Source of the DNA: Rhodopseudomonas palustris HaA2
GTDB lineage: Bacteria > Pseudomonadota > Alphaproteobacteria > Rhizobiales > Xanthobacteraceae
Reading direction: 5' to 3'
DNA: 64,000 bases
Assembly (NCBI RefSeq): GCF_000013365.1
Contig: NC_007778.1
Location: forward strand, 3,968,001 to 4,032,000
Shown here piece after piece: positions 8,002-16,571 of this stretch. How positions within the stretch are numbered: position 1 is the stretch's first letter; each line of letters begins with the position of its first letter. A program made the position numbers and the translations under genes. The notes under the pieces are model-generated. The model searched no databases and was not told the origin of the DNA. It saw only the letters and a program-made list of their open reading frames with translations.

Positions 8002-8319
8002 ATGCGCCTTGCTGCCTTGCTGTTGCTGTCCGTGATCGCCGCGCCGGCCGCGCGCGCGGCGGACCTGCCGATGCACAGCAAGATCGGCCGGATCTTCGCC
8101 GAGCCCGTGCCGCGCGGCCGCGTCGTCGCCCTGGTGCCGCCGCCGCGCGACGTCATCAGTGCCTCGCCGGTCTACGCGCCCGAGGTCGACATCCCGCCGA
8201 TCGTGCACGGCTATTACGGCAAGCCGAATTCCTATCACTACTTCAATTACTACGGCACGCCGGCGAGCGCGATCTACAGCCGCCTGCCCTATGCCTGCGG
8301 CTGGTACGGCTACTGCTGA
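8002..8319 (+). CDS. Small secreted Tyr-rich protein of unknown function
   Basis: The 105-residue protein has a signal peptide (MRLAALLLLSVIAAPAARAA, cleavage near ARA-AD). The mature part is rich in Pro and then in Tyr/Asn (VHGYYGKPNSYHYFNYYGTP) and ends CGWYGYC with paired Cys. No family is recognised. A TTAACCAT sequence, like a CtrA half-site, lies about 35 nt upstream. Confidence 0.7.
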   Translation: MRLAALLLLSVIAAPAARAADLPMHSKIGRIFAEPVPRGRVVALVPPPRDVISASPVYAPEVDIPPIVHGYYGKPNSYHYFNYYGTPASAIYSRLPYACGWYGYC

Positions 8320-8343
8320 CGCATCCGGCTGTGGCTGACGCGC

Positions 8344-8592
8344 TCAGCGCGGCGGCTTGCGCTTGCTGGGCGGCCTGGCCTTGCGCGGCGTGTCGATGCG
8401 CTGCCGCGGATACACCGCCGGCGGCGTCGTATAGGGCTCTCGCAACTGCTCGCGCGATTCCTTCAGCCGCCGCTGATAGCCCGGCGAATCCATGATGTTC
8501 GCCGCCCCGCCGCGGGCGAAGACCGGGGCGGTGTCGATCCCGACCAGCGCGAGCGCGGCACAGGCCGCGGATAGTGTGATCGTTCGCTTCAT
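8344..8592 (-). CDS. Small secreted basic protein of unknown function
   Basis: An 82-residue protein with a signal peptide (MKRTITLSAACAALALVGID ... VFARG). The mature part is short and becomes strongly basic and Pro-rich at the C-terminus (RKARPPSKRKPPR). The ATG at 8592 was chosen because it starts the signal peptide. It is convergent with the 8002 gene. No family recognised. Confidence 0.6.
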   Translation of the reverse strand: MKRTITLSAACAALALVGIDTAPVFARGGAANIMDSPGYQRRLKESREQLREPYTTPPAVYPRQRIDTPRKARPPSKRKPPR

Positions 8593-8756
8593 CCGGTTCT
8601 CCCTCGCTGCGGCAAATCCCGCCGCAAGCAATCGTTCCCGACGCCCCGCCCGTAGGGTGGGTTAGCGCGCAGCGCGTAACCCACCGATCCGCCTCACCAC
8701 GGGCCCCACCGCGATGATTCCGCGCGCGCGACCCATCCTATACGCCTGCCCCTCCC

Positions 8757-10106
8757 TCACAACTGCCTGATCCGCGGCCCGCCGGCATTGCGGCCGTTCA
8801 TCAGCCCGGTGATCGCCCACACCAGGGCGTCGAGCCGGTCGGGCGAGCGGCCCGACGAGAGGCCGTCGATGCCGAAGTCGCACATTTCGTCTTCGAGCAG
8901 CGGGAAGCAGCCGACATGCTTGACCTTGCCTTGCTCGTACAGCGCCGCGACCGGCTCGGCGCGCAGATATTTGCCGCGGCTGGCGCGGACTTCCTTCAGC
9001 GGCACCGCCCCGTCGGTCTCGCGCAGCACGGCGCGCACCATCTCGCCGCCCATGTTGACTTCGGCGATCAGCGTATCGGCGTCGAGCCGGTGATACAGCG
9101 CCACCGCCTTGGCCGCCCAGGCGGCCGGCGACAGCCCGGCGGCGGAGGCGTCTTCCAGCACGTAGTAGGCGCCGCTGTCGCTGCGGCCGACGGCGACGAT
9201 GCCGCAGGCATCCGCGCCGACCTTCGAGGTCCCCGGCGGGTCGATCGCCACCACCACGCGCGCCAGCCCCGGCGGCTGCGCGACGCGGCAGGATTCGATC
9301 AGCGCCCGCGACCACAGCGCATCGGCGCGGTCCTCGATCATTTCGCCGTCGAGTTCCTGCCGCCCCATCCGCGTGCCGGCATAGCGGCCGACCACGGCAT
9401 CGAGAAACGCCGGCGACAGATGATCGGCATTCGCCTTCGTCGGCGCGCGCGTCACCCGCGTGCGCGGATCGGCCAGCAGCCGCTTGATCAGCGGCAGCGG
9501 CCGCGGCGTGGTGGTGACCAGTTGGCGCGGCTGCAGGCCCAGCCGCAGCCCGAATTGCAGCGTGTCGAAGCAGGCCTCGGCATAGCGCCATTTCGCCAGC
9601 TCGTCGCACCACGCGGCGTCGAATTGCGGCCCGCGCAGGCTTTCCGGATCGTCGGCGGAGAACACCTGCCCGACCGCGCCATTGCGCCATTCCAGCCGCC
9701 GCCGCGACGCGATCCATTCCGGCCGCTCGGCGCGCGGCGAACAGCGCAGCAGGCCGGACTCGCCCTCCACCATCACCTCGCGGGCGTCCTGCCAGCTCTC
9801 CCCGATCAGCGCGATCCGGCGATGCGGCCGCTCGGCATAAGGCGGCGTGCCATGCGCCAGCGCCCGCACCCATTCGGCCCCGGTCCGCGTCTTGCCGGCG
9901 CCGCGGCCGCCGAGCAGCAGCCAGGTCGTCCACGGCCCGCCATTGTTGCCGGCCTCGCCATGCTCCTGATGCGGATGCGCGAAGGTCGCGAAATCATGCT
10001 GCAGCCGGGCCAGCGTCCGCGTCCCCGCCTGCCGCAGAAACGCCTCCGTCATCCCGGCCGCGGACAAGCGCCTCAATGCGGCGCGCAAGCTGACGACGGA
10101 ATTCAT
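8757..10106 (-). CDS. Large terminase subunit, second copy (TerL2)
   Basis: The 449-residue protein is a complete GTA gp2-type DNA-packaging motor. Walker A is GGRGAGKTRTGAEW (about residues 63-76). The Walker B-like segment is AAWCDELAKW, and nuclease-domain acidic residues occur in VVAIDPPGTSK, LIAEVNMGGEMV and SPDRLDALVWAI. By eye about two thirds of residues match TerL1 at 25425-26798. It is intact, not a fragment. No portal gene follows it, so it is separated from its own head module. It overlaps the terS2 3' end by 113 nt, the same arrangement as the first pair. Confidence 0.92.
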   Translation of the reverse strand: MNSVVSLRAALRRLSAAGMTEAFLRQAGTRTLARLQHDFATFAHPHQEHGEAGNNGGPWTTWLLLGGRGAGKTRTGAEWVRALAHGTPPYAERPHRRIALIGESWQDAREVMVEGESGLLRCSPRAERPEWIASRRRLEWRNGAVGQVFSADDPESLRGPQFDAAWCDELAKWRYAEACFDTLQFGLRLGLQPRQLVTTTPRPLPLIKRLLADPRTRVTRAPTKANADHLSPAFLDAVVGRYAGTRMGRQELDGEMIEDRADALWSRALIESCRVAQPPGLARVVVAIDPPGTSKVGADACGIVAVGRSDSGAYYVLEDASAAGLSPAAWAAKAVALYHRLDADTLIAEVNMGGEMVRAVLRETDGAVPLKEVRASRGKYLRAEPVAALYEQGKVKHVGCFPLLEDEMCDFGIDGLSSGRSPDRLDALVWAITGLMNGRNAGGPRIRQL

Positions 10107-10887
10107 CGGCATCGGCGGGCAGGTCGTCATCGGCATCGGCGTTCACGCTTCCCGGCTCGCGCAGCTGGCGAACCTTGAACAGGGTCTGCGTCAGCGCAGC
10201 CAACGTGCGCGCGATGCGCTCGGCCTCGGTCGCACGGCTGCCGCCGAGGGTGGCATCCTCGCGCAGGTTCTCGACCTTGCGCAGCTCTCGCTCCACCGCA
10301 GCCTCCAACCGGAGCGCCAGCGACGCCGCTACCGGCTCGGCCCCAGCGGACTCAAACGCGGCCGGAGTTGCATCGGTCATGGCTCGATCGACCTCGGCCG
10401 GTTCCGGCATCGGTTGCACCGGCGGCTTGCCGGCGGCCCGCGCCGCCTGCAATATCTCGGCCGCAGCCAGGTTGAGCTGCAGCGCCACCGGCAGATCGCG
10501 CGGCGGCCGGTCCTTCCGCAATTGCCAGCCTTCGGTCTTGGCCAGCCGGTCGAGCGTCATCCGGTGCACGCCGAGATCGGCGGCGATGCGATCCATCGAC
10601 TCGTCGGTCTCCTCGTAGCGCCGCCGCGCATGCGCGACCGCCTCGGGCGTAAAGCCGCGGGCGCGCTGGATCGCCGGACGCTCGATCGGGGCGAACCGCG
10701 GTCGGCTCGCCCGCGTCACCCAGCCTTCGCGCTGCGCCAATTTGCCGAGCGTCCGTCGGCTGATGCCGAGATCGGCGGCGATCGCTTGCAGCGGGTCGTC
10801 GGTGGTCTCAAAGCGCTGCTTGGTCAGCGCAACGGCTTCAGGCGTGAAGTCACGGGGAAGACGACGGCCCGGCGGATCATCAGTCAT
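9994..10887 (-). CDS. Small terminase-like DNA-binding protein, second copy (TerS2)
   Basis: A 297-residue protein with two helix-turn-helix repeats: FTPEAVALTKQRFETTDDPL with LGISRRTLGKLAQREGW (about residues 13-58), and FTPEAVAHARRRYEETDESM with LGVHRMTLDRLAKTEGW (about 80-126). The C-terminal third (AERIARTLAALTQTLFKVRQ) resembles the C-terminus of TerS1. The N-terminal repeats would bind DNA and the C-terminus probably contacts TerL. The ATG at 10887 was chosen because the homology starts there. Calling it terminase small subunit rests on position and the shared C-terminus. Confidence 0.78.
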   Translation of the reverse strand: MTDDPPGRRLPRDFTPEAVALTKQRFETTDDPLQAIAADLGISRRTLGKLAQREGWVTRASRPRFAPIERPAIQRARGFTPEAVAHARRRYEETDESMDRIAADLGVHRMTLDRLAKTEGWQLRKDRPPRDLPVALQLNLAAAEILQAARAAGKPPVQPMPEPAEVDRAMTDATPAAFESAGAEPVAASLALRLEAAVERELRKVENLREDATLGGSRATEAERIARTLAALTQTLFKVRQLREPGSVNADADDDLPADADEFRRQLARRIEALVRGRDDGGVSAAGGDADAGPAAA

Positions 10888-10969
10888 GGCGCGTTCACCT
10901 CGACGGCCCGGATCACAGCCCGACCCGCCTGATCGCACTGGCAGATGCCAGGCATCAGCCTAGAATGCG

Positions 10970-11190
10970 GCGCGGCCCGCCGCTTCCCTGGCGACGATCT
11001 CCAGCTTCAACGCCTGCGGCAGTGCGCGCGGCGCCGGTCCTTGCGCAGCTTCCAGCCCTGCTGTTGGGCGAGCCGGTCCACGGAACGGCGGGTGACGCCG
11101 AGGTCGACAACGATCGACGATTGCGGTTCGACAGTGTCTTCGTAGCGGTGTTTGGCGTTAGCCAAGGCTTCGGAGCTTTAGCCGCCGGTG
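10970..11190 (-). pseudogene. Remnant of a TerS2-type helix-turn-helix domain
   Basis: The minus strand encodes EALANAKHRYEDTVEPQSS, then VVDLGVTRRSVDRLAQQQGW and KLRKDRR. This is clearly related to the second helix-turn-helix repeat of the neighbouring TerS2. An in-frame stop precedes the fragment and a frame change follows RKDRR, after which ALPQALKLEIVAREAAGRAA continues in another frame. It is a decayed third copy at the edge of the AT-richer island. Confidence 0.6.
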
Positions 11191-11238
11191 GGGCGGCGGG
11201 CCGGATTTGGAAGAGTGTTCGTCATACCGCAACCCAAC

Positions 11239-11252
11239 TGACGAAATCGTCA
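11239..11252. promoter_or_regulatory. Inverted repeat TGACGAAATCGTCA upstream of the island operon
   Basis: A perfect 6-bp-arm inverted repeat (TGACGA-AA-TCGTCA) lies about 140 nt before the queC-like ATG, at the junction where base composition shifts. It could be the operator of the island's regulator, but no regulator gene is seen nearby. Confidence 0.35.
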
Positions 11253-11394
11253 TGACACCGGGCATCCGTCTAGCACTTTGGCCACACAAACGGAAAGACC
11301 GCTGGATCTTGGCCGCGTGACTGTTTTACCAATGGCCAACTTCCCTAGCATTGCTCTATCCTTGCAACCGCGAGTCGCACATCAGGTTCAAAAG

Positions 11395-12027
11395 ATGGCA
11401 CGGAAAAAAGTCCTGGTACTGCACAGTGGTGGCATGGACTCGACCACGTGTTTGCTGCAAGCTAAAGCTGAAGGACATGACGTAGCGAGCCTAGGCATTG
11501 ACTACGGGCAACGGCTGCTTGTCGAGATGATGTTCGCCGAGGGACAGTGCGAAAAATACAGCATTCCGCGCCACGTTATAAACGTGAACTGGCAGAAAGC
11601 GGAACGCCAGATACCGTTGAACCGTTCGGTCGAAGAAATGGCCCACAGTGTTTCCCCAGCCTTCCTCCCTGGCCGAAACATCGTCTTCCTTGGCTTGGGC
11701 CATGCCCACGCCGCAGGGATTGGCGCCGACGAGTTGCAAATCGGATTAAACTGTGTCGACTTCTCAGGATACCCTGACTGCACGACCCAATTTTACGACT
11801 CCTACTGCACGATGCTCAACATCGGAAATCCGGGCGGACCAAAACTAGTTGCCCCCTTACTCAAGATGAGCAAACCAGAAATTGCTCGACTTGCCAGCAC
11901 ACTTGGACTCCAACGAAATGATACATGGAGCTGTTATCGCCCCCAAATACGCGAGGGTTCCATTGTGGCTTGCGGCGAATGTGACGCCTGCAAGCTTCAC
12001 GAATTTGCTTGGCAAGAATTGAAATAG
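11395..12027 (+). CDS. QueC-like 7-cyano-7-deazaguanine synthase
   Basis: A 210-residue PP-loop ATPase with all QueC landmarks: LHSGGMDSTTCLLQ (about residues 8-21), DYGQR, the LPGRNIVFLGLG segment, VDFSGYPDCTTQFY, PLLKMSKPEI, and the zinc knuckle Cys in DTWSCYRP plus CGECDACKLH. Canonical QueC turns 7-carboxy-7-deazaguanine into preQ0 using ATP and ammonia. QueC relatives are also used in immune systems (QatC, type IV CBASS Cap9). No queD, queE, folE or tgt gene is nearby, so a conflict-system role is inferred. The ATG at 11395 was chosen because family homology starts there; an upstream TTG at 11278 would add 39 unmatched residues. Base composition is AT-richer than in the flanks. Confidence 0.9.
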   Translation: MARKKVLVLHSGGMDSTTCLLQAKAEGHDVASLGIDYGQRLLVEMMFAEGQCEKYSIPRHVINVNWQKAERQIPLNRSVEEMAHSVSPAFLPGRNIVFLGLGHAHAAGIGADELQIGLNCVDFSGYPDCTTQFYDSYCTMLNIGNPGGPKLVAPLLKMSKPEIARLASTLGLQRNDTWSCYRPQIREGSIVACGECDACKLHEFAWQELK

Positions 12028-12030
12028 CTT

Positions 12031-13260
12031 TTGTCAACCATAGGCCTCATCGCATGCTCCAAGACAAAGCGCACGACTGGTGCGCCCGCGGCGCTGCTAT
12101 ACAGCTCCGCCTTATTCAAAAAGTCGCTGCTATACTCACTGACAAACACGGACCGCACCTACATCTTATCAGCCAAGCACGGCCTACTCGACCTAAATAC
12201 TTACACGCAGCCTTATGAACAAACGCTCAAGAGCCTTGACCAACACGCAAAGAATATTTGGGCCGACCGCGTCAGACTTCAACTAAGTGAAGTTATCAAA
12301 CAAAGAGACCTTGTGCTTGTTTTAGCGGGCCGCGAATACCACTCAGGACTACTGCCATTCTTTGCAAGGACCGGCTGCCGAATTGATTTTCCGCTAGGAA
12401 CCCGCTCATTTGGCAACCGACTAAAATACCTCAGCTCAGCCAACGATGAAGCGTCATTGGCGGATTCATTTCGACAGTTCTACAAAATAATGCACGAATT
12501 GTACGTCGCTCAAGGCGGCGGGAGGCTACTTGCTGACTGCACTGGTCGACAGGGCTGGCCAGATCGCGGCGTTTACTTCTTCCTTGAAAATAACGAAGCC
12601 AACGCAGCGAGCCTTTTTCCGAGAAGGATGCCTAGGATAGTCCGAGTCGGCACGCATGCCGTGAGCTCCGGATCAAAGACTACGCTGTGGGATCGCCTAA
12701 GCACTCACCGCGGCGCCCTAAGTGGAGGCGGCAGCCATCGGTCCTCAATCTTCCGACTTCATGTCGGCCGCACACTGCTCACCTCCCAACCTGAGTTTGG
12801 CAACCTCAAATCCTGGGGCGTAGGCCAAGTCGCTTCAAAGGAAATCCGAACAACCGAAAGCGCACTGGAGGCCGAGGTATCCAAGACACTCGGGACAATG
12901 AGAGTCCTTTGGCTTGATATCGGCGACGAACCAGCCGTGGACAGCGATAGAGCATTTGTAGAACAAAGCTCTATTGGACTTCTATCTCGATTTAACGTGC
13001 TAACACCGCAGGCTCCGGATGAATGGCTCGGAAGACAGAGCCACGACTACAGAATATTCCTAAGCGGACTATGGAACCTGAACTACACGTTCCGAAGGCC
13101 CCACAGGGAATTCTTGACGGTCCTGCGTCGATACGTAGATATTACCCTGCAACGCGAAAGCCCCACGCACACATCGATCGCTCCGCAAGGCTGGGCGTCT
13201 GAACAGAAGCCGACAGTTAGTTCAACCCAACTGAATCTATTTGCAAATGACAAAAATTGA
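12031..13260 (+). CDS. DUF6884-like protein fused to a GIY-YIG-like C-terminal domain
   Basis: A 409-residue protein. The N-terminus has the DUF6884 pattern: STIGLIACSKTKR, ALLYSSALFKKSLLY, ILSAKHGLLD, QPYEQTLKSLD (residues 1-75), and VLVLAGREYHSGLLPFF (about 90-106). The second half contains GVYFFLENNE, PRIVRVGTHAVSSGSKTTLW, DRLSTHRGALSGGGSHRSSI and FRLHVGRTLL (about 178-250), which resembles a GIY-YIG endonuclease core. DUF6884 recalls the YaaA/DUF328 fold, and the Dpd DNA-deazaguanine system uses a DUF328 protein (DpdC), so a role on deazaguanine or modified DNA is possible but unproven. The TTG start at 12031 lies 3 nt after the queC stop. The end overlaps the SIR2 gene by 14 nt. Confidence 0.75.
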   Translation: MSTIGLIACSKTKRTTGAPAALLYSSALFKKSLLYSLTNTDRTYILSAKHGLLDLNTYTQPYEQTLKSLDQHAKNIWADRVRLQLSEVIKQRDLVLVLAGREYHSGLLPFFARTGCRIDFPLGTRSFGNRLKYLSSANDEASLADSFRQFYKIMHELYVAQGGGRLLADCTGRQGWPDRGVYFFLENNEANAASLFPRRMPRIVRVGTHAVSSGSKTTLWDRLSTHRGALSGGGSHRSSIFRLHVGRTLLTSQPEFGNLKSWGVGQVASKEIRTTESALEAEVSKTLGTMRVLWLDIGDEPAVDSDRAFVEQSSIGLLSRFNVLTPQAPDEWLGRQSHDYRIFLSGLWNLNYTFRRPHREFLTVLRRYVDITLQRESPTHTSIAPQGWASEQKPTVSSTQLNLFANDKN

Positions 13261-14497
13261 GCGAGTAAGAACGCAGAACGACATAATGAATGCTGCCCCA
13301 CGGGCAATCGTACACTTGAGATCACAGAACTCGCGAAAACGACTGGGCCTAATCTTTGGGTCCGGCGCCAGTAAGCAGCTCGGCTATCCCGACTGGAACG
13401 AGCTGGTGATGAGAATCGCTAGTCATTCCGACGTGGCCGCATCCGAGATCATCGGAAAGTTTCGAATATCCGCAGAGCGCCCGCAAGCCGACCAAGAAAA
13501 GACGACACCTAAATCGCTAGCGTCGATAACACAAATGCTATTCGCCAGCTTTAGAAACAAGGCACTCGAGAACCGAACAGAGGCCGGTCCAATCACCTAC
13601 TTGAATGAGCAGAAGATTCGCTCGGATTGGCTGAGAGTTATTCACGCGCAGCTATACAAGGACATCGACACATCAGTCAGACCACCCAAGACTCTCAAAG
13701 ATCACCCCTACTTAATGAGCTTTCTTGAGATAATAAAAAGCTCCCCGCTAACAGTTAACTACAATTTTGACGATACACTTGAGCAGCTATTACTCCACAA
13801 TCGAAGCGGAGACTAATTAGCACGAACTCGCGGCTACGAGACAACCTACAAGCCAAACGCACAATTCCAGAAAGACAGCAGCGTAATCTACCACCCGAAC
13901 GGATTTCTCCCATCGACTTTTGAAGATGGCGCAAGCCCTGAAGTCGTATTCTCTGATGATGCCTTTCAAGATCAGCTTGTTAGCGCGGCGACTGGGAAAT
14001 ATGTACATCTCTCAAATCACCTGTTTCGCAACACCTGCTTACTTGTTGGACTATCACTCGAAGACTCGACATTGCAGAGCCTCCTAAGACAGAACGCAGT
14101 CACGAATCCAGGACACATTCATTACATTATTCAGTACGTAGCCCCGGACGAGACGGACGATCCAGTGGCCATGAAAGCAATCTTTGACGCAAACTTCTCG
14201 TCATACAACCTCTACACGCTGTTTATGGACGCCGATGGGATCAACGAGCTTGCAAAGCTAATCAGCCTTAGTGAGGACCAATTCGAACTCAATTTCCAAG
14301 ACCGGGAAAGAAAATTTGTTTACTACGTGGTCGGGTCAGTTGGCGCCGGAAAATCTACCGCCACTAGTAATTTTCGCTCCCTCCGGACGTACGACGAATG
14401 GATCGACGAGCGACGGCCGGCGCTCGCTATCCCCGAGAGTGAGGTGGACGAAAAAGAGGTGTCCAACATAGATAATTGGATTGTTGAGCAATTTAGG

Positions 14498-14505
14498 AAA
14501 AAAAA
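14498..14505. repeat. Target-site duplication, left copy (eight A)
   Basis: Eight A residues directly precede the left end of the IS and match 16597-16604. Eight-bp duplications are typical of IS1595-family insertion. Confidence 0.85.
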
Positions 14506-14530
14506 CCCAATATTATACTTTGCGTACCCA
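14506..14530 (+). repeat. Left terminal inverted repeat of the IS
   Basis: A 25-bp sequence identical to the reverse complement of 16572-16596. Confidence 0.92.
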
Positions 14531-14547
14531 CAAAACCCGGTGCTACC

Positions 14548-15402
14548 ATGAGTAGCGCCGGGGGCGTCCAGCCCGGCAAGCTATGGAGCTTGTTTGATAT
14601 GTTGCGGGCATACGTATCTGAATTCTTCTTTATCGCTCAACTCATTGCCGAGATGGAAAAGGGAGGCGGAATATCGAACCCTGACGTAGTAAAGGCGCTA
14701 GACATATCTTCTGGGGCAACTTTGGAAGCCCGCCTCGCCCCTATCTGGGAAAAAATAATTTCGAGGGACGAGGACGATAGCAAAACCATCGTCCTTAAGC
14801 TGCCGATGTCTATGCCGTCGGTTGAGGCTCAAGTACAACGCGTCTGGCGGGCCATAGGCTCGTTTACCCCTCCGATGTCTAGCAATCAACTTAGTGAAAT
14901 TCTTGGACTCGTTACCGATCTGAGAAACCGCATCCAAGACGAATTGCCTGCTCACAAAATGTACTACGTTCGGCCAGAGTTAGTGCGGTATTACGAAGAT
15001 AAGGACCAATTCGGAAACCGAGTAACCGAGCGTTTTCCCAACTCGATTCCCGACATTGAAAATGCGGGCAAGTGCATCGCCCTTGGTCAGGACACCGCCT
15101 CAGTATTTCACCTCATGAGAGCGATGGAATGTGCGGTCGGGGAGTTGTGCACCTCTTTGCAGATCCCTAACCCCGATAGAGAGTGGGGTAAGCTATTGAG
15201 CGACTTGCACGCTAAAATCGGCGCGATGCCCAAAGACAAGAAGCGCGACGCATGGTCAGAATGTCACGCAAATCTTTACCATGTGAAGCAAGCATGGCGT
15301 AACAGCACGATGCACCCGATCTCGACTTACTCGCCGGAACAAAGCAAAGATATATTTCAGTGCGTTCGCACCTTCATGAACCAGTTGGCGATTTTGATTT
15401 AG
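14548..15402 (+). CDS. IS passenger protein with a HEPN-like C-terminal domain
   Basis: The 284-residue protein is not a transposase. The N-terminal half is helical with no family recognised. The C-terminal part (about residues 170-284) has the layout of a HEPN domain: SVFHLMRAMECAVGELCTSL, then the motif WRNSTMHP, which contains the R-N-x3-H signature of HEPN ribonucleases, then a final helix (DIFQCVRTFMNQLAIL). Its 3' end overlaps the convergent small ORF by 29 nt. It could be a cargo toxin, or a stability or immunity factor. RNase activity is inferred only from the motif. Confidence 0.75.
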   Translation: MSSAGGVQPGKLWSLFDMLRAYVSEFFFIAQLIAEMEKGGGISNPDVVKALDISSGATLEARLAPIWEKIISRDEDDSKTIVLKLPMSMPSVEAQVQRVWRAIGSFTPPMSSNQLSEILGLVTDLRNRIQDELPAHKMYYVRPELVRYYEDKDQFGNRVTERFPNSIPDIENAGKCIALGQDTASVFHLMRAMECAVGELCTSLQIPNPDREWGKLLSDLHAKIGAMPKDKKRDAWSECHANLYHVKQAWRNSTMHPISTYSPEQSKDIFQCVRTFMNQLAILI

Positions 15403-15574
15403 TCCTCACTGTCGGCGTGGCAATCTTCCTAAACGCTACATCAAAGCTCTTCCCGCTCTCATCAACATCAAGCTCACGAGCGGTTTCTATAAACCGCTCG
15501 AATTGCTTTTCATCTTTCGCTTTAGGCTTCGCTGCTTTCTTCGTAGGGCCGCGAGCTTTTGGCTTCTTATCCAT
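15374..15574 (-). CDS. Small Lys-rich protein downstream of the IS1595 transposase
   Basis: A 66-residue protein beginning MDKKPKARGPTKKAAKPKAK with a helical middle (KQFERFIETARELD). It starts 12 nt after the transposase stop on the same strand, and I recall similar small ORFs beside IS1595-type transposases. The basic N-terminus suggests nucleic-acid contact. The function is unknown. Confidence 0.65.
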   Translation of the reverse strand: MDKKPKARGPTKKAAKPKAKDEKQFERFIETARELDVDESGKSFDVAFRKIATPTVRTKSKSPTGS

Positions 15575-15586
15575 CGAATTTTGCCT

Positions 15587-16531
15587 TTAACGAGTCGTTT
15601 GATAGGTGAGACGCTTGCCAACCACGCCAGCCAACACACGGTCGGCGCGCTCGTAGTCGTTCACGCCAAGTGCGACGCGGTTGTTATAGCGGAAATCGTA
15701 TTCCGACAGATAGCGATGAAGATGGTTTTCGCCGCAGTGCTGATAGACGCCCTTCATGCCGCGCTTGAAGATCGAAAAGAAGCCTTCAACAGAATTGGTG
15801 GTGACATCGCCGCGAGCGTATTCCTTGGCGGTGTGATTGATAGTTTCGTGAGAGGAAAAGTGTTGGTCCGCGCCGATGTAGAGGCGGCTTTCGTCGGTGT
15901 GCAGGCGGCTTTCTTTCGCGACGTTGGCAGTAACGATGCCAACGACAGTCGGCTTGTCGGCGTTCTCGACATGGAACGAGCGCACTTTGCCGCCGCGCTC
16001 GACAAGCGAAACGATAGCGCGCTTGCCGGACGGGCCGCCGCCACGATGAATGAAAGGACGGCCCTTGCGCTGCGGTGACGGCTTCTTTTCTTTGGTCTTG
16101 CCGAAATAGGTTTCGTCAACCTCGACAATTCCGCCAGCGCCGCCCATCGGGGCAAGGCCACCATCGCGCATCGCTTCGCGGACGCGGTGAGAAATGAACC
16201 ACGCGGTTTTGAGGGTGCAGCCAAGGGTGCGGTGAAGCTGGTTGCTGCTGATCCCCTTCTTTGAGGACGAAAGCAGGAAGATCGCCTGCAGCCACAGGTG
16301 CATGGGGACGTGGCTGGATTCGAAGATGGTGCCAACCTTGACGGTAAAGGGCTTGCGGCACTGATAGCACTTGTAAGCGCCGATCCGAGTGGACTTGCCC
16401 TGCATCTTGGAAATGCGGTCAACGCCGCCACAGTGCGGGCAAACCGGGCCGTTGGGCCAAATACGGGCTTCAACCCAAGCGTAGGCCGCTTCTTCGTTCT
16501 GCAGGTGCTTGGCGTTCAAAAAGGACTTCAT
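15587..16531 (-). CDS. IS1595-family transposase
   Basis: The 314-residue protein has an N-terminal zinc ribbon (VCPHCGGVDRI and YKCYQCRKPFTVKVGTIFES, about residues 29-68), a helix-turn-helix segment (GISSNQLHRTLGCTLKTAW), and a DDE-type core: VEVDETYFGKTK, HTDESRLYIG, and SVEGFFSIFKRGMKGVYQHC. The ATG at 16531 was chosen because it lies inside the element and starts the family homology; the longer ORF to 16666 runs out into the host gene. It is full length and probably active. Confidence 0.92.
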   Translation of the reverse strand: MKSFLNAKHLQNEEAAYAWVEARIWPNGPVCPHCGGVDRISKMQGKSTRIGAYKCYQCRKPFTVKVGTIFESSHVPMHLWLQAIFLLSSSKKGISSNQLHRTLGCTLKTAWFISHRVREAMRDGGLAPMGGAGGIVEVDETYFGKTKEKKPSPQRKGRPFIHRGGGPSGKRAIVSLVERGGKVRSFHVENADKPTVVGIVTANVAKESRLHTDESRLYIGADQHFSSHETINHTAKEYARGDVTTNSVEGFFSIFKRGMKGVYQHCGENHLHRYLSEYDFRYNNRVALGVNDYERADRVLAGVVGKRLTYQTTR

Positions 16532-16571
16532 GGCTTCAACCTCGTGTTGAAGCCAATATCTCACAGAATTT

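Noticed and set aside
13814-13816. Programmed readthrough or recoding of the TAA in the SIR2 gene
   Set aside because: TAA is the least suited stop for selenocysteine or programmed readthrough, and no downstream structure stood out. A nonsense mutation or sequence error is simpler.
14541-14551. Extension of the SIR2-kinase reading frame into the IS (ending in PVLP)
   Set aside because: The residues after KKN come from the IS terminal repeat, not the gene; the true continuation is at 16605.
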